Part shown: positions 54,421-64,000 of the stretch, in pieces | Layout: the number at the start of each line of letters is the position of its first letter | Numbering within the stretch: position 1 is the stretch's first letter | Origin: Ornithodoros turicata | Lineage: Eukaryota; Arthropoda; Arachnida; Ixodida; Argasidae | Assembly (NCBI RefSeq): GCF_037126465.1 | Contig: NC_088209.1 | Coordinates: 5,721,947 to 5,785,946 of the forward strand | DNA length: 64,000 nucleotides | Direction of reading: 5' to 3' | Position numbers and translations under genes: made by a program | The notes under the pieces: model-generated | Told to the model about the DNA's origin: nothing | The model's database searches: none | The model's input: only the letters and a program-made list of their open reading frames with translations

Positions 54421-55270
54421 CATCCTAACTATAGCCAAGCTTGGCCCAACCTTTGTTCGTTGCTTGGGATCCGGGCGGGTGGTCGTGCCAAGGTACAGAA
54501 GCTCTCCTACAGCCTGCCGATATTGTAAACTTGCCTTGCTCGCTGGCATTGCCTGGTCTTTGCGTTAATTCCTTCCCACAGGTTATGGGCCCAGGCTGCG
54601 CTCTTCACCACTAGTTGCCTCTGTCTCATTGCTGGGCAGTATTGCTTGCACTACTGCTACTTAGTGGTCCTATTGACTGTCTCAGCATTGTTTTGGTAAC
54701 CTGAAATAGCGTACCGTAGCATATGCAGTAACTCCGTGCAATATCCGCGGAGCTTCGCGTTACATCCAGGAACGGACGTTCCAGGGAAGGTCCGAACTCC
54801 GGCCACCCCTATGTCCGTGGAATGTCCCTAGGAGAAATGACTTACTCCCACGGAGATTGCAGTCTCCGTAAGCGGATGACACATGGAAATCCCCAGGACA
54901 TTGTGTTCTGTCTGAGAAGCTTGTCCCAAGCTTTGTTTGTTACTTGGGGTCATAGGCGCCGACTGCGGGGGGGCGCGGGGGCCCTTGCCCCCCCGGAACA
55001 TGAACTAGGGGAGGCTTAGGGGAGGCTGCCTCCCCCAGGAAGTCCCGCTAAGAGACTGACACCAACCTTTGGGGCTCGGCGCGCCAGGGTCAAACGAGTG
55101 AAGAGGCACCAACCCCAAAAATGCATCTTGCAATATGTAAAATATGTATTCGCCCACCATACTCATTATCACAGTAGAAGGTGAGGCGAAGAAACACAGA
55201 GGATGACAAAACACATAGACTGAATTTCGCCCAAAGCAATCAGGTCAATGAAACGAAGCAGTCGAAAAGG
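54421..55270. other. No gene recognised
   Basis: Contains a GC-rich stretch GGCGCCGACTGCGGGGG...CCCTTGCCCCCC (54,955-55,000), which is partly repeated in the same orientation at 55,790-55,812. Probably another element end. Confidence 0.35.
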
Positions 55271-55274
55271 TACC

Positions 55275-55346
55275 AGCAGCTGCGAGGTGTAACGGTAGGA
55301 TCTTCGGAACGTATATCCGTTGGGGGCGGGTTCAACTCCGGCTGCT
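55275..55346 (+). ncRNA. tRNA-like sequence (pseudogene or SINE head)
   Basis: Exactly 72 nt with a 7-bp acceptor-type pairing (AGCAGCT with GGCTGCT, last pair U-G), a D-arm-like GAGG...CTTC enclosing TAACGGTAGGA, and GGGTTCAACTCC resembling a B box. The anticodon stem is defective (4 bp with a 6-nt loop) and the T stem has a mismatch. No CCA tail or amino acid identity can be given. More likely a tRNA-derived SINE head or decayed tRNA than a working gene. Confidence 0.35.
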
Positions 55347-55469
55347 CCATTTCGTTGACCATATTCATTATATTGCGCGCATTTCGGGTCAAACACCGAG
55401 GATTCAATGCATTTTGTTCCTTTTGCACTCAGTTTTCAAAGGCGTAATGCCTTCAGTTGTGCACATGTT

Positions 55470-55760
55470 CACTGTTTACGTTCTCTCTGTTTTTCTTTTT
55501 GTTTTGTTTTTTCTGTTCTTCCTTCCTCTCATTTCTATACCAGTTCTGCATACATCATAGGATCCCGCCGGAGTGTGTGATTCTTCAACTTTAGTTTTGT
55601 GTTCATTTTTCTTTTCCTTTTCTTTCCTTCTTTTTGTTTTCTTTTGCCCTTTCTTCTTTTCTTTGCGTTTTTCTTCCCTCTTTCACTTTTTTGTTGGAAT
55701 AACAAGCCGACATCCATCTGGCTTTCTTTTCCTTTCTTTTTTTTTTCTTAATAAACATAC
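55470..55760 (+). repeat. Polypyrimidine tract (C/T-rich, ~290 bp)
   Basis: Long T/C-rich stretch of TTTTCTTTTCC and TTCTTT words with few purines. Frames through it are low-complexity Phe/Ser/Leu on plus and Lys/Arg/Glu on minus, and are not genes. A poly-C run is at about 55,762-55,771. Confidence 0.8.
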
Positions 55761-56091
55761 CCCCCCCCCCGCCAGAGTACGTACTTCGCGGTGCGCCCTT
55801 GCCCCCCCTGGAAAAATGAAAACTATCCGCCTCTGCTTGGGGTGTGGCGAGTCCGAACCGTGGACAGTCGGAGATGTGGGGGATGTTCGTCGGAAAAATC
55901 TCTGTCTGCCAGGGAGATCCGAATTTTCGTGAAAGGATATCCTCAGGAACACCACAGGAGGTTTTGTTCTGTTTGGAGCACGCGCGCTGTGCTGCCGTTT
56001 CTCCCTTTCTCTTTTTTATGCGCCCTATCTGCTCTGTTGCCGGCCCATGGCGTTGTCTTTCTTCTCTTTCGTGGAGAGGAAGCCTCGTAAC

Positions 56092-56404
56092 CTTGGAGGA
56101 AGGAAAACTAAGGAGGGAGCACGACCGTTTCTTTCCGAATCACAGAAGTGTAGTGGAAGTGACGCATCATGAGGGCGTCATATCGATCAGGTGACTGGAG
56201 GCAGCCAATCTGCGGTGAGACTTCGCCACAACTGGGACAAACAAACTGGGGCAGCTGCCGGCGTAGATGGCGTGGTGTGGCGCCCGGCGAGATGCTAGAG
56301 AGCTGGGAGAGGAGAATTGTTTGTCCCAGTTGCTTCTCCTCACCCAAACTTCCGGAATCGTGCAAAGTGACGTCACACTCCCTCCTTATTTTCCTTCCTC
56401 CATG
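56092..56404. mobile_element. MITE family copy 2, perfect 8-bp TSD
   Basis: 313-bp copy of the element at 10,110 with the same ends (CTTGGAGGAAGG...CCTTCCTCCATG). Flanking CTCGTAAC is duplicated perfectly (56084-56091 and 56405-56412). It lacks a ~12-bp segment present in copy 1 (near 10,184). It sits about 330 bp upstream of the PPAN start codon. Confidence 0.9.
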
Positions 56405-56599
56405 CTCGTAACGGAGCACGATTCCTCATTTTCATGCACCCTCCAAAAGCTGGGTTGTGCAAGCGTAACTATAAGCATAACCACATCACGGTAGGAGTGC
56501 CGAATACATCCGCCCCGGAGCAGCTACTCACTGTCTGCTTTGCACAGCTATTGCAGTTTTGGTTTCGATTAGCAAGTCACGTGATATGTTGTCGTATAG

Positions 56600-56734
56600 C
56601 CAGTGCTAGCCAGGTTATGTGAATCCAACAGAATCCACTTCCGGTTTGTTTGGCTTGGTCGCTGTCTTGCGCACGTGGGTTTGTGTTTTCGGCGTGTATG
56701 GTATCATTTTGTGTGTACCTGTAGCCCGTTTACG
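56600..56734 (+). promoter_or_regulatory. PPAN promoter region: ETS-like site and E-box
   Basis: ACTTCCGG (56,637-56,644) is an ETS/GABP-type site and CACGTG (56,672-56,677) is a canonical E-box, ~60 bp before the start codon. There is no TATA box. TATA-less promoters with E-boxes are usual for ribosome-biogenesis genes, which are classic Myc targets. The transcription start is inferred, not seen. Confidence 0.45.
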
Positions 56735-56755
56735 ATGGGATCCAAAAAGCGCAAG
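56735..56755 (+). CDS. PPAN: PPAN exon 1
   Basis: Seven codons from ATG 56,735, phase 0, followed by donor GTAATA. The upstream sequence contains no longer in-frame start. Confidence 0.8.
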
Positions 56756-59700
56756 GTAATAGCTCCGCATGTAAAGCAAACAGCACCCCTACTAACTCAC
56801 GGTCGTTAAGACGCAAGGGTATAACCCGTATGAAACCATAGGCAATATTCACTGCTAGTGCGATTCAGGTAATGCCATTTGATTGTCTCGATCTTTCTTA
56901 CCTTACAGGGACGGGCTGTGAAGAACGCGCAGAAAGGAAGCGTGTCCACAGAAGCGGAGGAGCTCGTCAAAGCACCGCATACATTTGTGATATCACGAGG
57001 AAACTTGGGCAAAAATGTGTCAGAGCTGTTGCTTAATTTCAGGAAAGTTATGGAGCCTTTCACTGCATCCAGACTGAAGGTACCCGGTTTTTGTTTTGAA
57101 GTCATCTACATAGATTACAGAGCTGCGTGATGTCGCCCTATCTCAGCATCATGCAAGCATCCACAGCGCAGGCTTCAGCCTGAACAAGAGAGTTGTAATA
57201 CAAGCTACAGCAGCGCTGTGCATGCATCACTGTTGCTGCTGGTTGCATATTTTAATGTCTCATTGTTTTTCTGAAGCAGTAATGATAGAGAATAGTAGTA
57301 TAACATACCAAGGAATGACTTTTGAGCTATAAACTATGCTTTGTGTAATTTGACACATAGCTAGCAACATGGGCGAAACAAGCAGCAAACAAGACGGGAG
57401 AAAGTGACACTGACGATTGCTAACTTTCAACCGACAGGTTTATTGGGAACAGCAACATCCCGTTACCTCGTTGTTTGAGCATACAACACTTTGCATACGC
57501 AGTGAACAGTTGATTAGAGAAATGGTTGAGGCATTCTTTAGCGCTGATTATGGAAATGTGTGATGTATCATCCGTAATATTATCGCCCTTACAAATGGAA
57601 TACCTATGCATGTCATAGTAAGCCATCGTTTTGAACATGGACCGTTGATATGAGGATGAGCCATCTGCTGTTCTATCTGCACATCTGTGATGCAGATCTC
57701 GCGTGCCGATGAGTAGTGCCCCTAGCGGATCGTGCGGACGGGCTTCTAGGGGCTGCTGATGATGACATGGTCGTTATAATCTAGTAGGTCGTGACTTCGC
57801 ATACGTTGTTTGAACAGTGCGTGAGAACCAGTCCATGCTGTGTGCAGGTCCAGAAGCATAACGTCGTGAAAGACTTTGTATCCGTGGCTGGTCTGCTTCA
57901 TGTGACGCACATGGTTGTCTTCACCAAGACTGAGCAATCTGTGTACATGCGAGTGGCCCGTCTTCCACGTGGACCCACGCTCACCTTCCAGGTGGAGAAC
58001 TATTCTTTGATGAGGGACGTTCTGTCGAGCCTGAAGAAGAAGGTCACCTACAGTCACCAGTATGCCAATCACCCTCTCTTAGTTCTCAACAACTTCAGTG
58101 GAGAGGGCATGCACCTCAAGCTCATCACCTCCATGTTTCAGAACATGTTTCCTTCCATCAACATTAACACAGTATGTGATACTTCTTTTGTTTCGTTTTT
58201 TGTATCTTTGACATGACGAGGTTTTTTTGTTTTCTTCTTTTTCCTTTTTTTTTCCTTTTTTCGAGACTGCCAGCTGCTCTGAGCAGCGGGTCGTCGGAGG
58301 TTATAAGATTCGGCGATAAAATGGGAGCTGAGAGAACAGAGGGTTTTTCTGCTTCACTCTTTCTCTCTTTTACAGATTGTCATTAAAGTTTTTTATGCGG
58401 CAGAATAATAAATGAGCCGCGATAATACTTTCCTAATATTTGTAGCGACACTAATACCAAGATCACGCGTGTACGCGCTACACCTATTTTTTTTTTCTTT
58501 TCTTTTTTCTAGTCCTTATTGTCAGTTTTTTTTTTTCTAGACAATACGTCTCGTAGGAGGCAGGGGACGGCCTCACGGAGCATCTCTGTTGCTCCCGGCA
58601 ACCGCGGTCGCGTGCAATGATTTTTATCTTTGGCATTGTGAACAAATGCCCTGCATTGAAATGCATGTGACCAAAACTCTGTTGCAATGCAAGAGCCTAA
58701 GAAATTCCAATTACAGTAGACTCTCGCAATTTCAAACCCCCGAGGGATTGCATATTTTTGTTTGAATCTTCGAAAGTTTGAATTAGCGATGTTTTGCCTA
58801 CATACATGGTGTCCCAGCTAAATGTGACCATATTTTTTAACAATATATCAATCACTTTTTCCGAGATGAAATCAATTGCAATATAGTGTACGCTGAAGGG
58901 CACTCCCTAGGAGGGCATTAGCAGACTTCTAATGCAATGTCTCAATTAGCTTTCAATAATTAACTTTTTGATTATAAAGGCTACGAAGTCGTTCCAATGA
59001 GAACATCTGATCTCTTCGGTCACCAGATACCAAAGCCGTATTCGGAACAAAAATCCGTTCGATAGATCGTCTGCAAACAATTCGTGAAGGAACACCTTTT
59101 TTTTTCTCTTTATTTGCCCATCTTCAAAGACTCGTCTTTCCTTCACCCCCAATGAGAGAAGGAGAAAGAGCACTGTGCCACCTCATGCATCGGCAATCAT
59201 TCTTTCCACCACCATCTTGAGGATGACGCGAGCACCTCTATAGGTAGTAATTGGACAGGTGAATACTTTTACTACCCGCTACTGTAGCCGCATTTACACG
59301 AATTCGACGGAAGCATATCTTATTGAGTTATCACACCCTTCCGGATCTGTGAATTGGTTGTTGTGGCCCTGTCGGAGAGGATTTGTTGCGATAAGTCAAT
59401 ATGCTTTTATCTCATTCGTGTAAACGCAGCTTATGTAGTTGACAGGTGTGACTGGGTAGCCTAGGAATTTGTGCGAGGCCTGGACCAGGATACCTGGAAA
59501 TACTGTTGGGGGTAAATATTACGTTGTATTTGCTTTGCTATAATTTGGGTGTAATTGGGTTGAACGAAACCTGATCCAACCCAATTCTGGTTGTATCGAC
59601 CTGAATCGGGTGTAAATCTTCGGTTTGCTTGGCAAGATACACATGACAGCCCAGTAGACACGGAGCATCAATATTTAGTCCATGCATCTGAGACGCTGCA

Positions 59701-61164
59701 GCGTCTCTGTCTTGAGAGTTTCCAGCGTTCCATGTCCGTTGTGATGACCTCGGATACCTCTGGTCCAGCAGTTTTTGGTGAAATATCGAATTAAAGGAGC
59801 ATGGAAGTGACATTTAACGTGACTCAAAATCCTGCTTCATCTGTGAAGCTGTCCACAAGGAGTCACTATGCAAAATATTTTCGCTCTGCGGGGTAGAGCC
59901 CTGCGCGGATGAGATTTTTGGCATCCGACCCGCATCCGCGCGCACGTTGTCCGCATCTGATCTGCACCCGCAGCATACACAACCGTTTACAGCGGCATCC
60001 GATCCGCTGAGCAAAACGCAACGTCCGCATCCGATCTGCAAAATCTGCACGTTTCGAATGACGCGTAAAGACCGCGCTGTAAGGATGTTGGTATAATTTC
60101 GGATGCCTCCATACTGTCACGGAAGGACTCACGACGACAAGCAAAGATTCAACAAACGCGATGTGGAGAGACATCTAGAATGCGTGGAACGCTACCACGC
60201 TGGTGCTCACGTGGTTCCAGACTCCAGAATGCCTCCTCTCCCGCCTTGGCCGTGCATGGCCAAAGGTGAACCCGAGCATGCGCTCTCTGACGGCGCGCAA
60301 TACAAATAAATTGCTGGTGGAAAAATTACAGCATGCGGTATATCCGCATCCGATCCGCTGCCTCCGCATCCGATCCGCACACTGCAGAAAGTGCTAAATT
60401 TTCATCCGAATCTGCAAGTATCTTGCGGATATCCGCTTCCATCCGCGTTTTCTTCTGCTTTTTCTTCTCAGCTCACACACCGCTTATACATGCGTGAGCT
60501 GTGCCGTTGTACGTCACTGGTCACGTGCCGGAGCCCGAGATACGTCACCACGTCTTCTGCTTCGCTGATGCACTCTTTGGATGTGGAGAGGGTTTTTGAA
60601 AGATGTGCGGAACAGAGCCTCGCGCGTGCCCTGTAGGTTACCTGCGCTCATCGTTCTTTCGCGGGAGCTCAATTTATTCATTGCGGAAGATGTCACAGCA
60701 AAAAACAAAACATATTTTGGGGGTTTCTTCCATGTTGCTTTAAACCCTGCTTTTGGAGATTTGAATCGCGGGGGGGTAAATGTCGGGCATAATTGAGTAT
60801 AACATTAAAAAGTCAGGGCTTAGGTATTGAGCCACTGGGCTGAACCCAGCCAGATTGAGCCCAATCGAAGGAACACCGAGCCTGAAGGTCAAAATGTGGC
60901 CATGCCACCTAACTTGGGGGCGTGTCACTTCTGTGAGCAATAAAGGAGACATACCTCCGCAACATAAACTGTCATGTCGTGTCTGAGTAGAGTGCATGTG
61001 CCTTGTTGCAAACTATGAAGCTCCTGAGAAACCTGGTTCAAACGTGTTAAATGAATGTTGATCTTATTTAATTATATTTCATTATAGGTCAAGCTCAACA
61101 CCATAAGACGTTGCCTTCTGCTCAACTTCCAACCGGAAACCAACACCATTGACTTCAGGCATTA
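56735..61164 (+). CDS. PPAN: Peter Pan / SSF1 homologue (Brix domain), 5' part
   Basis: Four exons join in frame: 56735-56755, 56909-57079, 57848-58171 and 61088-61164, with GT-AG introns at each junction. The product starts with a basic MGSKKRK leader. GRAVKNAQKG and HTFVISRGNLGKNVSEL open the Brix domain. VMEPFTASRLK, VKDFVSVAGLL, RLPRGPTLTFQV, HPLLVLNNFSGEGMHLKL and FQNMFPSINI follow, all close to the PPAN/SSF1 family. The last exon adds LNTIRRCLLLNFQPETNTID and ends within a Tyr codon, so coding continues beyond. Family members act in the nucleolus in 60S subunit assembly (27S pre-rRNA processing, 5S RNP recruitment). About 197 residues are present of a usual 400-480. I find no later exon before 64,000. 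It is the only convincing host gene here. Confidence 0.92.
56909..57079 (+). CDS. PPAN: PPAN exon 2
   Basis: 57 codons after acceptor TTACCTTACAG, ending AGACTGAAG before donor GTACCC, phase 0. Start of the Brix domain. Confidence 0.92.
57385..57660 (-). mobile_element. Probable retroelement tail in PPAN intron 2
   Basis: On the minus strand the segment ends CCAATAAACCTGTCGGTTG then AAAGTTAGCAATCGTCAGTG and TCACTTTCTCCCGTC. A similar style of tail is seen at 61,500-61,580 (CAGTTGTTAGAAAATGACTG on the minus strand). I suspect Penelope- or RTE-type 3' ends, but no coding domain remains. Confidence 0.3.
57848..58171 (+). CDS. PPAN: PPAN exon 3
   Basis: 108 codons after acceptor GTGTGCAG, ending ATTAACACA before donor GTATGT, phase 0. 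Carries the core Brix motifs including the invariant LPRGPTLTF. Confidence 0.95.
58714..58800. mobile_element. Solo pogo/Tigger-like terminus
   Basis: TACAGTAGACTCTCGCAATTTC at 58,714 is a typical pogo-group end (CAGTAGA.TCTCG) at a TA. The body ends by 58,800 and no matching right end is found. Confidence 0.45.
59286..59431. mobile_element. Small MITE with ~30-bp TIRs
   Basis: Left AGCCGCATTTACACGAAT and right ATTCGTGTAAACGCAGCT are inverted, with further pairing through GGAAGCATAT/ATATGCTTTT. About 146 bp, non-coding. TSD unclear. Confidence 0.6.
59889..60455. mobile_element. CCGCATCCG-rich element, probably hAT-derived
   Basis: Begins GGTAGAGCCCTGCGCGGATG and has many CATCCGATCCGC words near both ends (59,925-60,050 and 60,340-60,455). 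Such ends are typical of hAT elements with CAGGGCTCTGCGCGG termini. The right tip is lost. A frame at 60,555-60,600 (SASLMHSLDVERVFERC) faintly recalls the C-terminal dimerisation motif of hAT transposases. Confidence 0.45.
61088..61164 (+). CDS. PPAN: PPAN exon 4
   Basis: 77 nt after acceptor CATTATAG, ending CAGGCATTA before donor GTAAGA, phase 2. The terminal HY of the conserved FRHY motif is split by the following intron. Confidence 0.92.
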
Positions 61165-63039
61165 GTAAGAATATTTGACTTTTTGTACACTCTGCGTTTT
61201 TGGGTGTGTGAGGCACATCATGTGTCGGGTACATGTTAGCCAATGTCTACGTGTCAGTGCACGTTAAATGTGTCTAAGAAAGTTGTGTGTGCTGTACCGA
61301 GGGCAAGCGTTGCAGTCGTCATGGAAAGGAACATTGACCTGATGTCTCAATTCTCCGACGAGTCGTACGATGCAGATCAGTTCTGATTCGGCACTTTAAA
61401 AATGTGTCATCTCAGTCAGATATTCTTCCTTGAAAACTCCTCATTAGAAATCATACACTATACGGACACCTCCTTCTTCACCCGAGAAATACAAACCGAC
61501 ATGATGGAAGACAAAAATGACAGAGGAACGCAACGAGGACAGTCATTTTCTAACAACTGAGGTTTACTTAATGGTCGATTCGCTCAGTCAAAATTTGGTA
61601 ACACAACCTACTGCTCGAGGATTGCTAGCACGGTGCCAGTATCAGGTCACATGATGGTTCTCACCCGAACATGGGTGCCCATAGAGGCTAGCGGTTTTAG
61701 CAGCTTGGATCCCGATCGCGGCATCACAGTCATTCAGGTTCGGGTTGTGTCGTCTGCAAACTCTCGTTAACTTTGTCTTGCAGCCCTTTGCATTGTGGAT
61801 GCAATGACATCAGGTACAGTTGAGCAACTTGCTCTCCCGTGGGCGAAAAAAAGTTCGAGCTTTTGAATTCCTGAATGATGATACGTTTTGTCATTCACAT
61901 ATGTGCAACACAAGTACGAGGCAAGCATCTTGTGAACTGTCTCGGCATCTGGTGAATATGATGGAAAGTAACGGTTCTGAGGCTGTGTTGTGTATGAGAA
62001 AAAAAATGCGGAAGACAATGTGAACAGAGTGTCCCATTGGTTGAAGAATACCACTTGGTGGGTCGTATGAAGTCAAATGCTAGATAAGGCATAACTGACC
62101 AGCAAGTGAGAGACGTGTGCTATCAGCTATCCTCCTGCTATCTGGCTTTTTCGAGGACTGCCATATTTTAATTGTTTGTATTCAGTTCTTAGAGATTGGT
62201 GTTAATGTAGAACAGTATACTAAAAGGGAGCCTGGCCATTGGGAGGAGTCACAAAAAAAGAGGCTCGACATGTCAGTCACAGGTATCCATTTCAATCCCA
62301 TCCAATCCACTTGCCACCCAAAATGGCGCTGCCCATGTCGGATATGGGGACAAATAGTGAGGACAGGTTGATTGATAGCGCCCCATACTTCAAGACTTCA
62401 TTGGTCGGAAAGCTGAAAAAGTGGGTGGAGCTTCAGAGCTTCAGGTCCCTTTTAATATATGGATCTGTATTAATGGAATCAGTAGGTCCCTCTGTGGGGG
62501 GGGGCACCCTGTCAAGAACCTTCCGCCCTACAACAACAGGGGTTGTGACATCAATCATCACCTCTTCTGTCTTGCCAGCATGTGATTCTGCCCTTTCTCA
62601 AGACAGACAGACTTCAAAGAATTGGTTTCCTGCGAGATTTGGTTATAGAATGATTTAAAAGGCGTACTAGAAGATGAAATTAGGAAAAAGAAAAAAAAGG
62701 CACGCACCACCTCACAAGTGTACCATCCTGTACCATCACTGCGTGCCTCACAGAGTAAGGAAAATAGCAGCTTGTATCCTATTGCGCCAGTGGACCTCTC
62801 CAAGTGACACATGTGTCCGAAAAAAATGTTGCATTGGAACAAGCACATCACAGTGGTAAGAGCCAGGGCAAACCAAAGTCTAAACCAAAGTCGACGGCAT
62901 ATTGAGATAGATTTCACTGGTTCGTATCTGACAATGTATTGGCAAGAACACTCCTCCAGCTGAATAAGACATTAACTGAATGGCTAGCAAAGTTGCTAGT
63001 CGAAGTGACGGGCATTAGTGATAATAGTGAATTTGTGAT
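61165..63039. other. Start of PPAN intron 4 or beyond; no exon found
   Basis: I searched for the next Brix segment (Ser-Val/Ile-Lys/Arg following the split Tyr, then a VPVG-like motif) and found none. A G run occurs at 62,497-62,505. A minus-strand retroelement-like tail lies at about 61,500-61,580. Otherwise unassigned. Confidence 0.4.
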
Positions 63040-63952
63040 ATATAAATCTCGGTTATAACGAACTCAACGGTCGCGCGCAACCCGTTCATTATATCCGAAG
63101 TTCGCTATAAATGGAATGGACAAAAAATTTGATCCAAAAGGCCAGCAGTGTAAGAAACATGAGTCATGTATGCTGTTCATTGAAAATACATCGTTAATGG
63201 CGCCTGTTTATACACAGTTGCGGAGATCACGGCGTTTTCTAAGTCATCAAGGTGGTCCAGGTGGGCCGCGGCGAGTGCCTTCGCGTACACAAAATCGCTG
63301 AGCGAAGCAACGTACTTGAGTGCCTCCGCTGTAGTTAAAATGTAAGGAGGGGAAGACACTGTCATCATCATCGTCATCGGAAAGTTCGTTTGGCGTCGGC
63401 AATTATGTCCGAATCACTGAAGTCCGCGACGGCCTGTGCGTCGTCATCTGCTGTCGCGAACTCCTCGAAAGACTGACAGCCGTCAGTCAGATTCGCAGCC
63501 GTTGCTCTGTCCCAAAGTTCTGTGTCGGTATCACGCACACCAAAGTCCACTTCACGATCGGCGTCTGTAGCCAGTGCCTGATGAACAAATCCAGCTTTTC
63601 TGAAGCAGTTTCGCAAAGTTTCCCGCTTCACCTGCATCCATGACGCCTTAATCATCGGCCAAACGGGTGCACGTGCAACGCGCGCTGATGGTGGCAGTGC
63701 ATTGGCTGCAAAGCGAGGTCACGTGCAAGCGGCGCCTGACAAATCCGTGGGCGTCTGACGTCGCGCGCTCGCCTTCTCCAGTGGTCGAGGGAGCTCTTTC
63801 GGTCGCAGTAACCGAAGGCTCCCCGGCAATTCGTTCATAATCGGCGGGGGCAATTTCCATACACTCAATACAAATTTTGACGGTCGTTCGTGAGGCATTC
63901 GTTATAACCGAAGATTCGTTATAAGTGGGGCTGTTATAACCGAGATTTACTG
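63040..63952 (-). mobile_element. pogo/Tigger element, internally deleted
   Basis: The right end CCGAGATTTACTG followed by TA, and the left end TATAAATCTCGGTTATAACG, are inverted. The tip of the left TIR is mutated from CAG. Additional GTTATAACGAA repeats lie at both ends. The minus-strand coding scrap is a transposase C terminus. About 0.91 kb versus 2+ kb for an autonomous element. Confidence 0.8.
63374..63655 (-). pseudogene. pogo/Tigger transposase C-terminal fragment
   Basis: The frame begins MIKASWMQVKRETLRNCFRK and continues AGFVHQAL, then an acidic tail (TDTELWDRA, FATADDDAQ, FSDSDIIADA). The W..V..ETLRNCFRKAGF block is the hallmark of the end of the CENP-B/jerky-type DDE domain. The three catalytic acidic residues lie upstream and are deleted. 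A GC-richer frame at 63,648-63,860 does not restore them. Confidence 0.7.
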
Positions 63953-64000
63953 TAGTGAATATTGATATAGTGACATAGCGAACGGAATTAGTGATTATAG

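Larger units (their letters stand above)
58172..61087 (+). other. PPAN intron 3 (2.9 kb), transposon-rich
   Basis: Contains poly-T/C runs (58,220-58,260 and 58,489-58,540), a pogo-type terminus, a possible mariner-like terminus at 58,801, a MITE at 59,286 and a CCGCATCCG-rich element at 59,889-60,455. No exon-like frame related to PPAN is seen in it. Confidence 0.6.

Noticed and set aside
55573..55932. Phe/Ser-rich frame of ~119 codons
   Set aside because: It runs through a polypyrimidine tract. Composition alone explains it.
60103..60309. 68-codon frame with several His and Cys as a zinc-finger gene
   Set aside because: It lies in the interior of a CCGCATCCG-ended element and the Cys/His spacing fits no finger I know.

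Overview
This is eukaryotic nuclear DNA, almost certainly from an arthropod. One host gene can be recognised, at the right end (56.7-61.2 kb): four spliced exons of PPAN/Peter Pan (SSF1), a Brix-domain ribosome-biogenesis factor whose 3' exons lie beyond the window. The other signals are all transposable elements: two mariners, several hAT-type elements, pogo/Tigger, copia, non-LTR retrotransposons with and without RNase H, a miniature LTR element, a tRNA-derived SINE, a possible Penelope-type tail and many MITEs. The SINE body and the overall repeat mix look to me like a hard tick (Ixodida). That is an impression from memory, not a search result. There are no operons, phage genes, CRISPR arrays or bacterial features.

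Layout. 0-4.4 kb: a small MITE and a broken DDE-like transposase family on the minus strand. 4.6-7.9 kb: a fold-back element with ~0.95 kb inverted arms and a hAT MITE (8-bp TSD) nested inside. 8.35-9.64 kb: a decayed mariner. 10.1-10.7 kb: a MITE and a THAP-like fragment. 11.72-18.82 kb: palindromic Polinton-like element 1. 19-24.3 kb: RT scraps, a ~150-bp direct-repeat pair and a hAT-like element with a BED-finger remnant. 24.76-25.96 kb: an irritans-type mariner. 29.4-30.9 kb: a degenerate RNase H-bearing LINE. 31.5-33.7 kb: a TRIM-like LTR element followed by a hAT element. 34-37.4 kb: a SINE, a LINE 3' end split by a hAT MITE, and a hammerhead-like motif. 37.89-50.84 kb: palindromic Polinton-like element 2. 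51.6-53.4 kb: a mirror-image satellite block. 53.4-56.4 kb: copia and MITE debris. 56.6-61.2 kb: PPAN. 63.04-63.95 kb: pogo/Tigger.

The most unusual content is the pair of palindromic elements. Element 2 (12.9 kb) starts AGTAGTAATAGG, ends with its complement, and is flanked by the perfect 6-bp duplication TACAGC, as expected for Polinton/Maverick insertions. It has no integrase, ATPase, protease or capsid gene that I can recognise. Each ~5.4-kb arm carries only the C-terminal palm region of a protein-primed type B DNA polymerase, pointing outward, and two small uncharacterised ORFs (here A and B), pointing inward. Element 1 (7.1 kb) has the same termini and subterminal repeats but keeps A and B as a single copy between shorter arms. 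ORF B is intact in both elements; by hand count its differences are biased towards synonymous change. Each palindrome has a retrotransposon in its right arm only, with a target-site duplication, so each palindrome existed before that insertion.
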